Part shown: one piece after another, positions 22,016-32,892 of the stretch
How the letters are laid out: every line of letters starts with the position of its first letter
Numbering within the stretch: position 1 is the stretch's first letter
Origin: Tetrastigma voinierianum
Taxonomy: Eukaryota; Streptophyta; Magnoliopsida; Vitales; Vitaceae
NCBI GenBank assembly: GCA_016808115.1
Contig: JAEQBH010000132.1
Span: forward strand, 62,001 to 126,000
DNA: 64,000 nucleotides
Direction of reading: 5' to 3'
Translations under genes and position numbers: made by a program
Notes under the pieces: model-generated
Seen by the model: only the letters and a program-made list of their open reading frames with translations
Told to the model about the DNA's origin: nothing
Database searches by the model: none

Positions 22016-22560
22016 CACCACGTCACCTGGAAATAAAACCGATAATGTTTCTCAGCCTTCCATCTTGCAAGAAAGATCAAACCTAACCCCTTTTTTTCTT
22101 TTCTCTCAAATTGTTAGTCCCCTTTACCTACCGCCCGACACCCGTTGAAAAATTGGAACCCCATATTTAACCTTTTTTTTTTTTTAATTCAACCATGAAA
22201 GCTACCATCGTCCACCCTCACTAACTGGAGCAATCTAACAAACTTCTCCGCCTCATGTCATGGGCTTAACAAAGTCGGCTCTCTACCTACAAGCTTCCAG
22301 CTTCTCCATAGGCAAACACTTAGTCAACATGTTTGATCCATTCTTACTGGTATGTATTTTCTCCAAATACAATTGCTTTCACTCAAGCACATCACGAATC
22401 CAATGATATGTAACATCAATATGTTTCAATCTTGAATGGAACGTCGATTTCTTGGAGAGGTGAATGACACTATGGCTATCATTGTAAACAACATACTTCT
22501 CTTATTGCAACCCTAATTCTTCTAAGAATTTTCTTATCCATAAATCTTCTTACGTACCGT
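22016..22560 (-). pseudogene. Ty1/copia element C1, part 2: C-terminal RNase H and 3' untranslated region
   Basis: The minus strand from 22560 reads EDLWIRKFLEELGLQ, then KYVVYNDSHSVIHLSKKSTF, HSRLKHIDVTYHWIRDVLE, KQLYLEKIHTSKNGSNMLTK and CLPMEKLEACR. This is the end of copia RNase H. Stops at the Q/E positions break it. Downstream (22200-22016) lies the 3' untranslated region or LTR start, with a 12-base A-run. E1 interrupts it at 22015 and X2 at 22561. The upstream piece is at 32828-32892. Confidence 0.85.
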
Positions 22561-22599
22561 TGACTGACTCTGTTATGATGTATGCGTCCCATGACGTGT

Positions 22600-22860
22600 C
22601 ACCAAGGACTATTATCTAATCCCCGGCGACGGCGCCAATAAACTTATTGACCAATTCATAGTATGCTCACAAGTTCATAACACAATGACCAAAAGACTAT
22701 TGTCTAATCCCCGGAAAAACTGCCCCATAAAACTTGTTGACTACTTCTATGAATTGTTACGATCAAAACATTCAACAAATTTTATGACTTATTACCCAAG
22801 GATTATTATTTGGCCCCCGCAATAAAACCATTAAACTTGAGTGTGGGTTTCTTTAGCTAT
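22600..22860 (-). repeat. Tandem PBS-like units in the X2 3' LTR
   Basis: Three related plus-strand units of about 80-100 bp start at 22601 (ACCAAGGACTATTATCTAAT), 22687 (ACCAAAAGACTATTGTCTAA) and 22794 (ACCCAAGGATTATTATTTGG). In unit 1 the complement, 22637-22618, reads TGGCGCCGTCGCCGGGGATT, essentially the Asp-tRNA primer site of Athila elements. Units 2 and 3 keep the pattern with lower match. The same three units are at 30450-30690. Confidence 0.65.
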
Positions 22861-24230
22861 AGTGTTGATTAAAAGATATTTCATAAAGAGTAAACCATTT
22901 TCCTTAAGGTTTTGATCTAGTATACTGCAAGTGCACAGATTGAACAATTAGTAAATTGGATTTAAGTCCAGATATCGATCCCACAGAGATCTCAAGAATT
23001 TTTCAATCAACTACCCCAACTACTTAAGCTCCATACTATTTGGACGATAATACGATATTGGGATTTTGCTTGAAAGCCCTAAAAAATAATGATAAAAGAA
23101 AATGAATGAATAACAAACAATTGAATACAAAATATTAAAATAGCAAATTTAGATTTAACAATTATTCTAAAGAAAACATTGAATAAGCCGTTATTGTGAA
23201 GAATCAATTCCGCTAGCCCAGATCAGAATCTTTTGCTTTCTCGAACTACGCATTTTTAAAACGAGTCTGTTGAATAAGATAGTGTGGACTGATCTCTCCA
23301 AACCACACTGTCTCATCATTCTCACCTTAACTGCTTCCTCGAACACAAGGTGAGATAACTACTTTAAATCTAGTAGCCTCTGCTCAAGTATTTTTCTTTC
23401 AATACTTCATACCCACAAATGGATTAAAAACCCGACTCCTACCGAGTAATCATTGCAGGGTTTGTACTGCTCGTTCCTCATCCTCAAAATGAGAACAACC
23501 ATTCTTTCTTGATTAGATCCCGTTAACACGGATCAAATTCACTATTCAAATCATAGGGAACTCGCATACTCAAATTAATAACTCACCCAACTCATCCTCG
23601 TTACAAGTGAGAAGAGTGATGTATTGATTTAAGTATACGTGAGCACATTAGATGAGCACATCGTTCCACACATTCTCCCGAAATTGTCTTTACCTCGTGA
23701 ATGCCTTCTCTCGTGTCACTCGTAGGCCTCCTGAAATCGAGCCGAACAATCTCAAGCTATGGGTACGTGAGGACCCACGCTGGGATCAATTCCGTAAAAC
23801 AAGCAAAAACCAACAAGTCGACGAATATCCGGCTCACCTATACGAATAAAATAATATAGGAAAGATAATTTCGACAATAACATCAATTCAATGGAAGTCA
23901 GTTTCTAAATTACCGATTATACCACATCAAGCCATTGATCAAGAAAACCATCAGAATCTGGAAAACTAGGGTGTTCGAAATCCAAAATTTGTCCGAATTC
24001 AAACAACCGTGACAGCACTTGAAGAAATATAAACTCATTCGCCCAACTTTACATCTAACGCTCGAACTAAATTAGAACGAATACAACCAATCTAATCTAA
24101 AATAAAATGGAAAGAAACCTAAAGGAAAATAAAAAGAAAAGAAAAGAAAATAAAATACAGGAGCCTTCAAATAACCCGTGATCTCTTCTAAGTCGCTAAG
24201 AGTCATGCTTTTTTGATAGCAAATTTTCGT

Positions 24231-24237
24231 ATTTATA
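24231..24237 (-). promoter_or_regulatory. TATA box of X2 3' LTR
   Basis: Minus strand TTCCTATAAATACG. Lies about 260 bases downstream of the nearest exact GTCGCGAC of the cluster in transcription direction. Confidence 0.55.
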
Positions 24238-24498
24238 GGAATTGCTACAATAAATCTCTAATTTCATGCATTTCTTTCGACTCCAGTTAATCGCCCATGG
24301 ACCGACATCGCCGCCAATATCGGTTCTTCGCCGACCTTTGTCTCACGCAGCTCCGTCGCAAGAGCTCCCATGCGGGTTATGACATGCCTTGGCGAGTCGG
24401 TGTCGCGATACCTGGATCTTTGTCGCCAATTCTTCATTGAAACTCACGCTATGATACGCTTCATCGACGCCGATCTTCTCGGGGTCTCGCAGCTCGAT

Positions 24499-24628
24499 GT
24501 CGCGACACTGCGTCAATGCTGACTTCCATTCAGCATACCTGTTGTCGCGACAACCTGATGTTGTCGCGACCTTAAGTCTTCGTAATTGATGTCGCGACAA
24601 CTTTCTCCTTGTAAACTGATGTCGCGAC
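24499..24628 (-). repeat. GTCGCGAC palindrome cluster, X2 3' LTR
   Basis: Exact GTCGCGAC at 24499, 24544, 24563, 24591 and 24621, with variants back to 24402. Spacing 19-45 bases. Confidence 0.9.
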
Positions 24629-24971
24629 CGCCGATATGTGTTGATGTTTAGGATCAGATTCAGATGTCAGCATGATATCAGTGGTTCTCTTCTTCTTCAA
24701 TTCCTCGAATACGCATTTTGATTGTTGTCAAAGCTTCGCGACATCTGGTCCTTTCACTTATGCGCCGCTCTTTAAGCTACACCGCTTCATCCCATTATAT
24801 CGCCGCTTTGGCCACATTCTGCCTTTCTTTACCGGCGAATTTCGCTTTCTTTTGAATTCGCCGCACGTAAATTGGTGAAGTTTATTCCAGATTCCTGCAT
24901 ATAAATCAGTCTTTTTATATAAAAATTAATCAGAAAAATGGACTGAAAATAGATGACTTTTAAGCTCATCA

Positions 24972-24986
24972 AACTCCCCCAAACTT
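24972..24986 (-). promoter_or_regulatory. X2 polypurine tract
   Basis: Minus strand AAGTTTGGGGGAGTT directly before the LTR start TGATGAGC; this AGTTTGGGGGAG block is characteristic of Athila-type elements. Confidence 0.75.
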
Positions 24987-27430
24987 AAAATTTTTCTTGT
25001 CCCCAAGCAAAGAAAAGAAAGATTTGTTTGTCCTCAAACAAAAAGGACATTTTTTCTCGCTCTATTTTGCGCTTGCAACCAATTTAATTCGAAAGACTAG
25101 AAATCGTGACTCTTTCCTGCGGTATTCAGCTTTTAAGTCCTGATCAAGGTTAGCTTCTACTCAATCAAAAATTAACAATTGTTGGAATCTGCTTTTACAA
25201 ACAAAGATAGTTAAGTGATCCCGCCGGAAATGTTATTTTTTCTTTCTCATCTCCCACGAGTCAATTAACCCCAGAGCATGCTCACGCTTTTGACGGCCTA
25301 ATTTTTTTCTGCTTTCCAAATTCCATAGGCTTGTTGTCTGCGCTGATCTCCACTAATGTAGGTATCACAACCTGTAAGATCAATCAGTCTTTTGGGCTTG
25401 TAATGTTAGCTTGCAATGGCGAGCGTGATGGGACTCTTTTAGGTTAAGATTACCAATGCTCTTTCCTTACTCATGACACGCCCTTCTTTGTGATTCTTTA
25501 TTTAAACTCCCCCCAAACTTCATGTTCGGGATACCACCTTGATTTTCTTCTATTCAAATCACATGTTCCCATTTCTCATTTGTAATTCAAATCGAGGGAA
25601 TTTTCTTTCTCTCGTCACTCATTCAGAATAGTAATTATTTTGTCTTCTTAGGCTTCTTAACACTCTTAGCGAACTTTGGGTTAGTAACTCCTTATTACCG
25701 TATGGCATTAGGGTATTAGGTGTTGAAACACCCCTAAGAACTTAATTGTTCAAGAGAATCAGGCCACAAGACAAAACCTATTCCTTTAAGCCTTCTTTTC
25801 TACTATATTTTCTCGGGATGTGGGACTCTTCTCATTCCCCTTTTTCTATATTTTCTCTTTGAGTTCCTCAAAAATTTATGCTCCCCAAAATCATCTCTTC
25901 CTTTCTCCTCCTTGAATTCTTGGTAATCACAAATCTTTGAGGATTGATTCCTTAGGATAATTGGGCTCATCGGCTTATTTGAAAATAAGGCTTGTTTCAG
26001 CCTAATTTCAGAGAATCCAAAGTGTGGTATGCATCAACATATGTTAGGGATGGCTAGAATGGCTCAAACTTTCCAAGGATGGCCTCCATCACTTCTTGTT
26101 GGTTGTATCACCTAGGATTTCGCCTTGATCAATAATTCACTGTTCTAGAATTTGAGCGATTAACGATCAACCTCGAGGATTGTGGACTATATCAATGGGT
26201 GAGACCCGGGAGGATGTTATTTCCACTGTGTTCCTTGACTCATCATAATATCACAAACTCAAAAAAATTTTGTTTGTTCCTTCAATTGTATAACCTTCCT
26301 TATCCTCGGACTCATCAAGAAAATTCAAACTAAATCGCACTTATGTTTCTAATGAATGGTACGTTTTCACTTATTCTCGCAGCTTTACATATATTTATTC
26401 AATTGACTCCCAAAATCAGAAACTAAATTGAAACAGAAACACAATTCATATATTATGAACACCCAACTTGCAAATAAGAAGGAAATCTATTCAAATATCA
26501 ACATTTCAACATTTACAATCGTTTTTTGTCAAAGAAGACCAGATCTAAGTTCGAGAAAACTTTTATTTCTTGATCTAAATCCCTATATCTTCTTTTTGAA
26601 AGTTGCGCCCCGGCTTCAAAATTTGGCTCACTGCATCTTGAGAGCTCCTCTAAGAGTGATTTGCTCTAACAAGGTTGTGCAACAAATCGGGGGCTGTCTC
26701 TCCCTTTTCTTCGGGAGCTCGTCGATGGATTCTAACTAATCCATATTCCCTTCCATCAACCATTCTTTTATTACAATCGCTGCTTTTATGAAACAGCTAA
26801 TGCAATTTATTTATTTTCCACCCATTCAATCCACAAACTCGTGGTTTAAACCCTTGAAGCTCTCTTTCTCTTTGGCTCTTCCTTCTCTCCATTCTCTTTG
26901 TTCGTTTTCTTCCCGTCGTTCTCCCATCTTTTATAGTAAATTCTCGCTTAGGGAAGAACAATCCATTTATTCTTTCTTTTTGTATTTTCTATGAATGGAT
27001 TAAATGAGATTCCTCGCACCTTGCTCTTCCTGGTGTTTCCCAACAAATGACTGTAGTTTTTTGACATAGAATTTTGAACGCTTTCCTCTAAACTCATTAA
27101 TTTCCTCCGATTATTCTCGAACCGAGTGTATTAAACACATTGGTTCAAATCGAATTTAAATTTTTTTGTTTCGCACTAATCATTATTTATTACTCTATTT
27201 ATTCGCGCTCGTCTTGTTTTAACTTCAGCCGAGAATGTGGTGGCGTTGTCATTAAACTTAAAGTAAAACTAGGATCGCCTAACCGGCAAATTTCCTTCTT
27301 TTGTCGGTGTATTAACCACTGTTAGTCGCTTACGCCAGCAACTCCAGAGGATACGTTCCCGCCGCGACATCGTGCATTGCATTTAAGATGTCACACCACA
27401 TCACTTCTTTCAAGGAAATGCTCATGTTCA
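24987..27430 (-). other. X2 non-coding 3' internal region
   Basis: Between integrase and the purine tract I see no recognisable domain on either strand. Athila-group elements often carry an envelope-like frame here, but none can be supported. Confidence 0.5.
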
Positions 27431-27439
27431 GAGATCTTA

Positions 27440-28560
27440 GCACATCATAGGCTTCATTTCGGGCTCTTCCAGCTTCATCTCGCTTGAAGCAATCTCTCCT
27501 TCCCGGCCACTGAAACAGAAATCTTCAAAATTTCGATGGCCCACATGGGCCTGTATTCTAATCAAAAGGAGGTGACATGGCTCGTCAAATTAAACTGCAT
27601 GGGACATCCCAATGGGAGTTTCAACGCAGCCCGCAGCCTCAAAGTGCATCATCGGCTTCTGTAAGACCAATCCTTCCCCGCTTGAACTTGGCGCCTTTCC
27701 AGATCCTCTTTAATCTCCCCGTTGGAAATTTCGCTGCTCCATTAGCCTGGGATGATAAGTTAGGCTCATTATATGTTTGATCCCATATCCGCCACGAGCT
27801 TTGCGAAAATTTTGTTTGCAAAGTGGCTTCCCTATCACCCATGATAGTCATGGGTGTTCCAAATTGCTCAATATGTTCTTTTTTGCAGAAACTCACAATC
27901 GTATTAACATCATTTCTTAAAGTTATGGCTTCCACCCATTTAGAACATAATCCACCGTTAGCAAGATATGTGTTTCAAATGATCGTGGGAAAGGGTCCCA
28001 TAAAATCTATCCCCATACATCAAAAAATTTGCACCACCAATATGCCTCTCGTAGGGGCATTTCATTTATGCCGTCGATATTTCAATCTTTGGCATCGACG
28101 CCAATTTGACCCATTCAAGCATGTATCCCTAAAAATTAATTTTTGGCCAATAAAATCCTTGATCGTGAGTTATTCATGAAATGTTTCTTTTCTCCCAAAA
28201 ATTCCATATGGTGATGTATGGCATTCATTCATACCATGCCTTGTCTCACTCCTTCCGCACACACCTTCTTATAATCATATCAGCACCCCTCTTGGGGCAC
28301 AAATGGGTCATCCTTAATATATAATACTCACTGCCATTTTGGAGTTCTTTCTTTTTCATGGTGGTCAATTCATGAAACTACCTAATAAGCTAAGTATCTC
28401 ACACACGCATACTCATGACATTTGGAATGACAATTGAAATAGTTGCTCATCTCGGGAAGCTCTCCTTAGTCATATCTCCTCCTTTTCCGCTGATCTTTTC
28501 TATTCTCGGACAAGTGATCGGCCATCACATTATCACATCCCTTTTATCTCTGCACTTCCC
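27440..28560 (-). pseudogene. X2 pol relic: RNase H end and integrase
   Basis: Minus-strand blocks in order: KGCDNVMADHLS (end of RNase H, about 28560-28520), FPDEQ-like spacer, DMIIRRCV and GFYWPK (integrase zinc-finger region, about 28280-28150), NEMPLRE and the block ILWDPFP (first catalytic Asp region, about 28010), EAITLRNDVNTIVSFCKK and FGTPMTIMGD (second Asp region, 27935-27830), AKFPTGRLKRI (27700) and LEYRPMWAIEILK (27550, normally ELEHKAYWAIK-like). These fit Athila integrase. Frames shift repeatedly and stops are common. The RT and most RNase H blocks that should precede are absent. Confidence 0.8.
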
Positions 28561-29329
28561 GCATCAAACCCACTGTGAGGGCACCCTAATCGTATCGCCT
28601 CAGCTTAGCCTTCTTCCTCACACCGCCTTCCTTTCCCTTCCAAGTTTCAAACAATTCGGCCTTCCTCTCCCCGTCAGCTTCATCTTTTTCGTCCCTCTTC
28701 TTCAAGTCTTCCACTCGAGCCGCACGCCCATAGCGCTTCTTCGATTCTTCTCGGTCATCGTGGAAAGGCATCTTCATCCGATTTGCGGTGTTTAGGGCCA
28801 CCTGCTCCTATCTCGTGTCTCCGTGTTCTTGAGAGAAGCATTAGTGGTCTTCAAAATTTGAGAATTGGCATTTGAGGCTTCCACTCCGCAGAAACTTTTG
28901 TCATGGAGGTTTAACACTGTCCCCCCATGAATCGCAAAGATTTTGATCCTCTTCAAATGGTGGAGCTCTCCTTGACCGATATTCATTTCGCCCTTCCGTC
29001 GCGGTTAAAACCTCAGGTCGATATCCTTGTCGAGGATGCTGTTTAATGCCTTTGGCCTTGTGAGGCCCTCTCCCACCATATGAAAAAATTTTCACGGTTC
29101 CTCATCATTGACGATAAGAAGCCGGCAAAGTTAGGATTTGTTTGAAGTGATAACTCCTGGCTCGCCAAGTACTTAACCTCCTCAACATCATAAATAGCTT
29201 CTTCGCTAAGTATCTCAAGACTCCTCTCAATAGTTCCTCCTCAACTCCGCTCCTATTTTGGCTTAATGTTGTGCATCTTCTTCGTCGTCCATTCTACGCA
29301 TGACGGCATCTAGCTTCTCATCTATATCG

Positions 29330-30110
29330 TCATCTTTGTTTCAAATTCTCCATGACTCCTCTTCCTCCTCGCCAATTACTCTGAAAACTCTGGATGGAGC
29401 TTTCATATTGCATTTAGCTGTGTCCTCGATCGTATCTCGCCTCTTCGGAAGATTTACGTTTGAATGCTCCACAACATGAAGCATCAATACTCCCTTAGAT
29501 GTATCATTCAAGGCATGATACACTATGTCCATTATCCGGGTCTTTCTCAAGTTCATCCCATGCATCGACACCTCTTCTCGAAGAACCTTTGAATCTTTCC
29601 CAAGCAGTACGTAAAGGCTTTCATCTTCCCTTACTGAACACAATTATTCCTCCTTCTCTCGTAGGCGAAATAAGGGAAAGAATCTACCCAAGTAGTTTCT
29701 ACAAGCTCCCTCCTAGTATCAACAGAATGACATGGTAGAGATTCATACCATGTGGTCAGCCAGATTCTTGAGAAAATGGGAATAAATGCAATTTTATGAC
29801 CTCCGGGGTCTCACCCCATCTCACTGGTCGTGTTTATTCATCCCGAGAAACCTTCCTGTGTGTCTACTGATCTTCAGGGGATGACCAGAACCAAGAGCAC
29901 AACCATTGCACCGCGGCCGACTTCGCCCAAAATTGGCTGGTATCAATCGCAGCCGTCTGATTGCGCAGAGTACCCATCCCGAATAATTGGTCTCCGTGTC
30001 CTCCATCGTATCGCTGATCGGAGGCCTTCCTCCGTCGCCGCTCGCCGCCCCCGCCCGTCCGCCTTCATCCGCCTTATAACCGAAGTTTTCGACCTTTCGC
30101 CTTCTCAAGC
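29330..30110 (-). pseudogene. X2 gag-like relic
   Basis: Minus strand 29643-29341 reads LREEVSMHGMNLRKTRIMDI, VYHALNDTSKGVLMLHVVEH and later PSRVFRVIGEE. This resembles the Athila gag segment in which a CPHHGI.-type motif and an FYNGL-type motif are followed by a DAAAGG-type stretch and a block ending before the zinc-knuckle-free C-terminus. Upstream (30110-29820) is a GC-rich stretch, PRFPTSG-like and not recognised, that may be the gag start. Strongly decayed; call rests on the middle 300 bases. Confidence 0.5.
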
Positions 30111-30403
30111 TTCCGAGTGTTCTTCAGTTCAAGACTTCGCCGAATCTTATCGCTGCCTGCTTCCTATGGCATTAAAGTTTTCCCGAAATCGTTGAGCCAC
30201 TTACATTAATAGATTAGTCGCCAACAAATATTTTCACTGTGATTGTTAAAGTTAGTGGCTAAAAATAACCACCGTGATTGAAAAAACTTTTGTCTTTTTC
30301 TTTAAGAAAATGTCCAAATTAGCATTTCCTTCTTTCGTAAGAATATTGATCTTACTAAATTCTTTCGATCACTCTACAGCTTCACATTTTACAAAACTTC
30401 TTA

Positions 30404-32827
30404 TGTCGACCGGATCATATGATGTATACAAATTTATGATGTTATCAAGGACCATATCTAATCCTCGGGCGACGGCAAAGCCTAATAAACTTATTGACCA
30501 ATTCATAGTATGCTCACAAGTTCATAAATAATAACACCAAAACATATTTAATCCCTAAAAACTGCGCCTATAAAAACTTGTCGACTACTTCTATGAATTG
30601 TTATGGATCAAACACCTATTCAAATTTATGACTTATTACCTAAGGATTATTATCTAGTCCGAATAAACCATTAAACTTGGAGCTGGGTTTCTTTAGCTAT
30701 AGTGTTGATTAAAAGATATTTCATAAAGAGTAAACCATTTTCTCAGGGTTTTTGATCCAATATAATTAGTAAGTGCAATGTGTGATCGAACAAGTAGTAA
30801 ATTGATTTGTCCAAGTATCGATCCCACAGAGATTCAAGAATTTTTCACTAAACTACCCCAACTACTTAAGCCCGCACTATTCGATGATAATACGATATCG
30901 ATTTCGCTTGAAAGCCCGAAAATAATGATGTAAAAAAAGAAAATGAATGAATAACAAATGAATTGGAATATTGAACATTAAAATAGCAAATTTAGATTGA
31001 ACAATTATCTCTTAAAGAAAATATTTAATGTAGTTGTTAATGTGAAGAATCAATCTGCACATGAAAATTAATCCTTTTGCTTTCAACTACATATTTTTAA
31101 AACGAATCCATGAATAAGATGTATTTGGATCTCTCCAAACCACACGTTCATCGTCTCACCTTAAGCGTTTCTCTCGAACACGATTAAGGTGAGATAACTA
31201 CACAAATCTAGTAGCGCATTGCAGATGTTTTCTTTCTCATCTTCATACCCACAACATGAATGCAAAACTGAGCTCCATAAATATAATCATTGGGGGTTTG
31301 TCTTTGTCTTTGGTTCCTCAACCTCAAAATTAGAACAGCTTACTCTTTCCTTGATTAGATCCTTGCTAACACAGGATCGAATTCACTATTCGAATTGAGG
31401 TGAACTCTCTGCATACTTAAATTAATAACTCACTCAACTCATTCTCGGTTACAAGTGAGAAGAGGATGTATTGATTTAAGTATACAGAGCACATTAAAAT
31501 CAGAGCAAATATCGAGGAATCGATACCTTCCGAAATTGTTCCTTATACCGAGGGAATGCCTTCTGTGTCCTTTCGGAGGGCCTCACGGAAATCGAGCTTA
31601 AATTGTCGTTATGGAGTGCAGGAGGCTGTGGTTGGGATCAATTCGAAAACAAGCAAAACCGACAAGTTGATTTAATATCGAAGTTCGACCATAATGAATA
31701 AAATCACCTGGAAAGATAATTCGACAACCGCGTCAATTCAATGGAAGTTGGGTTTCTAAATTACGATTATACCATACATTGGCTTGGCGATCAAAGAAAA
31801 CCCTTTGTCGGAAGCTAGGTGTTCGAAATCAAAAATTTAATGCGGAATTCAAACAACTGACAGTAATTTGAAGAAAATATAAATGCGTTCGACTAAATCC
31901 TTTACATCTAACGTTCGAATCCAAATTAGAACGAAATACAAACTAATCTAATCTAAAATAAAATGGAAAGAAAACGAAAGGAAAATAAAAGAAAAGAAAA
32001 GAAAAATAAAAATACGAGGAGCCGACCCTTGAATCTCTCTTTCAAGTCGCCCAAGAGCTGCGTTTCTTTTGATAAGCGACATTATTTATAGGGTTCACGA
32101 GAAGTTGGGCCTAATTTCGATGCATTTTCTTTTGGACTTTAGTTAAGCGGCTGATAGGCGTCTTGTCGCGACATCGAACCCCCTCTTAGCGACTCGTTCT
32201 TTATCGCGGAGTCCTTGTCCACGGTAAGCCTCTATGTGGTTGCGACATGTCTTAAGTGAAGGCGGTGTATCGCGGCGGCTTGATCTTTATGTCGCGCCTC
32301 TTCTCGGTAGAGCTCTCACGTTCGCGACGGCTCTGCAGCGTCGCGACCTTACGGCGGATCCTTCGCGGTGATGTCGACAACTGGTGTTAATCGCGACTTC
32401 ATTCATTACAATTGTTGCGACAACCTGATGTTGTCAGCGACCTTAGTCTTAAATGGTGATGTCAGCGACAACTTTCTCCTTATGAGCGATGTGGTGGCGC
32501 CCCCGATGCAGTGTTGATGTCGCGACATTGTGTCTTCTTCTTCTTCAATTCCTGAATACGCATTTTGATTGCTGTCAAAGCTTCGCGACATCTGGTCCTT
32601 TCATCCTTATGCGTCGTTCTTGCTGCCACCTGCTTCATCCCATTATATCAGTTCTGCTTTCGGCCACATTACGCGCTCCGCACTGCTTTATGATTTCTGC
32701 TTTCTTTTGAATTCTCTCTTTGCCACGAAATTTGGTGAAAGTTTATTCAGTTCACGCATATCATCGATCTTTATATAAAAATTAATCATAAAAATGGACT
32801 GAAAATAGATGACTTTTAAGCTCATCA
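30404..32827 (-). repeat. X2 5' LTR
   Basis: Aligns with 22561-24971 end to end: minus-strand start TGATGAGCTTAAAAGTC, GTCGCGAC cluster (32165, 32340, 32519 exact), TATA box at 32084-32090, and the PBS-like units at 30450-30690. Its plus-strand left end TGTCGACCGGATCATATGAT pairs with TGACTGACTCTGTTATGATG at 22561. No standard primer site follows at 30403; the adjoining minus-strand sequence is TAAGAAGTTTTGTAAAATG. Confidence 0.8.
32084..32090 (-). promoter_or_regulatory. TATA box of X2 5' LTR
   Basis: Minus strand CCCTATAAATAATG, at the position equivalent to 24231-24237. Confidence 0.55.
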
Positions 32828-32892
32828 ACAGCCCTCGGTAATAGCAATGTACTCAGCTTATGTGGTGGATAATACAACACATTTCTTGATGA
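32828..32892 (-). pseudogene. Ty1/copia element C1, part 1: RNase H core
   Basis: Minus strand reads KKCVVLSTT, stop, AEYIAITEG. This is the conserved copia RNase H block QKCVALSTTEAEY with Glu replaced by a stop. It continues on the far side of X2 at 22560. Only about 65 bases remain before a different, plus-strand copia relic begins. Confidence 0.75.

Larger units (their letters stand above)
22561..24971 (-). repeat. X2 3' LTR
   Basis: Minus-strand start TGATGAGCTTAAAAGTC (at 24971), end near 22561. Contains a GTCGCGAC cluster (24499-24628), a TATA box (24231-24237), a purine-rich block (24110-24160) and three PBS-like tandem units (22600-22860). About 2.41 kb. Confidence 0.8.
22561..32827 (-). 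mobile_element. X2: Athila-like LTR retrotransposon, decayed
   Basis: Two direct LTRs (22561-24971 and 30404-32827), a purine tract beside the left LTR (minus-strand AAGTTTGGGGGAGTT), gag-like sequence at 29330-30110 and pol relics (RNase H end, integrase) at 27440-28560. Orientation is minus: 5' LTR on the right. RT and most of RNase H are missing, so the element is an internal-deletion derivative. Its ends are supported by the interrupted copia RNase H: the minus strand reads STT-AEYIAITEG right of 32827 and EDLWIRKFL left of 22561, which are adjacent in an intact element. No clean target duplication remains. Confidence 0.8.

Noticed and set aside
24987..27430. Athila envelope-like gene in X2
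   Set aside because: Expected place, but no transmembrane-bearing frame or recognisable block could be found.
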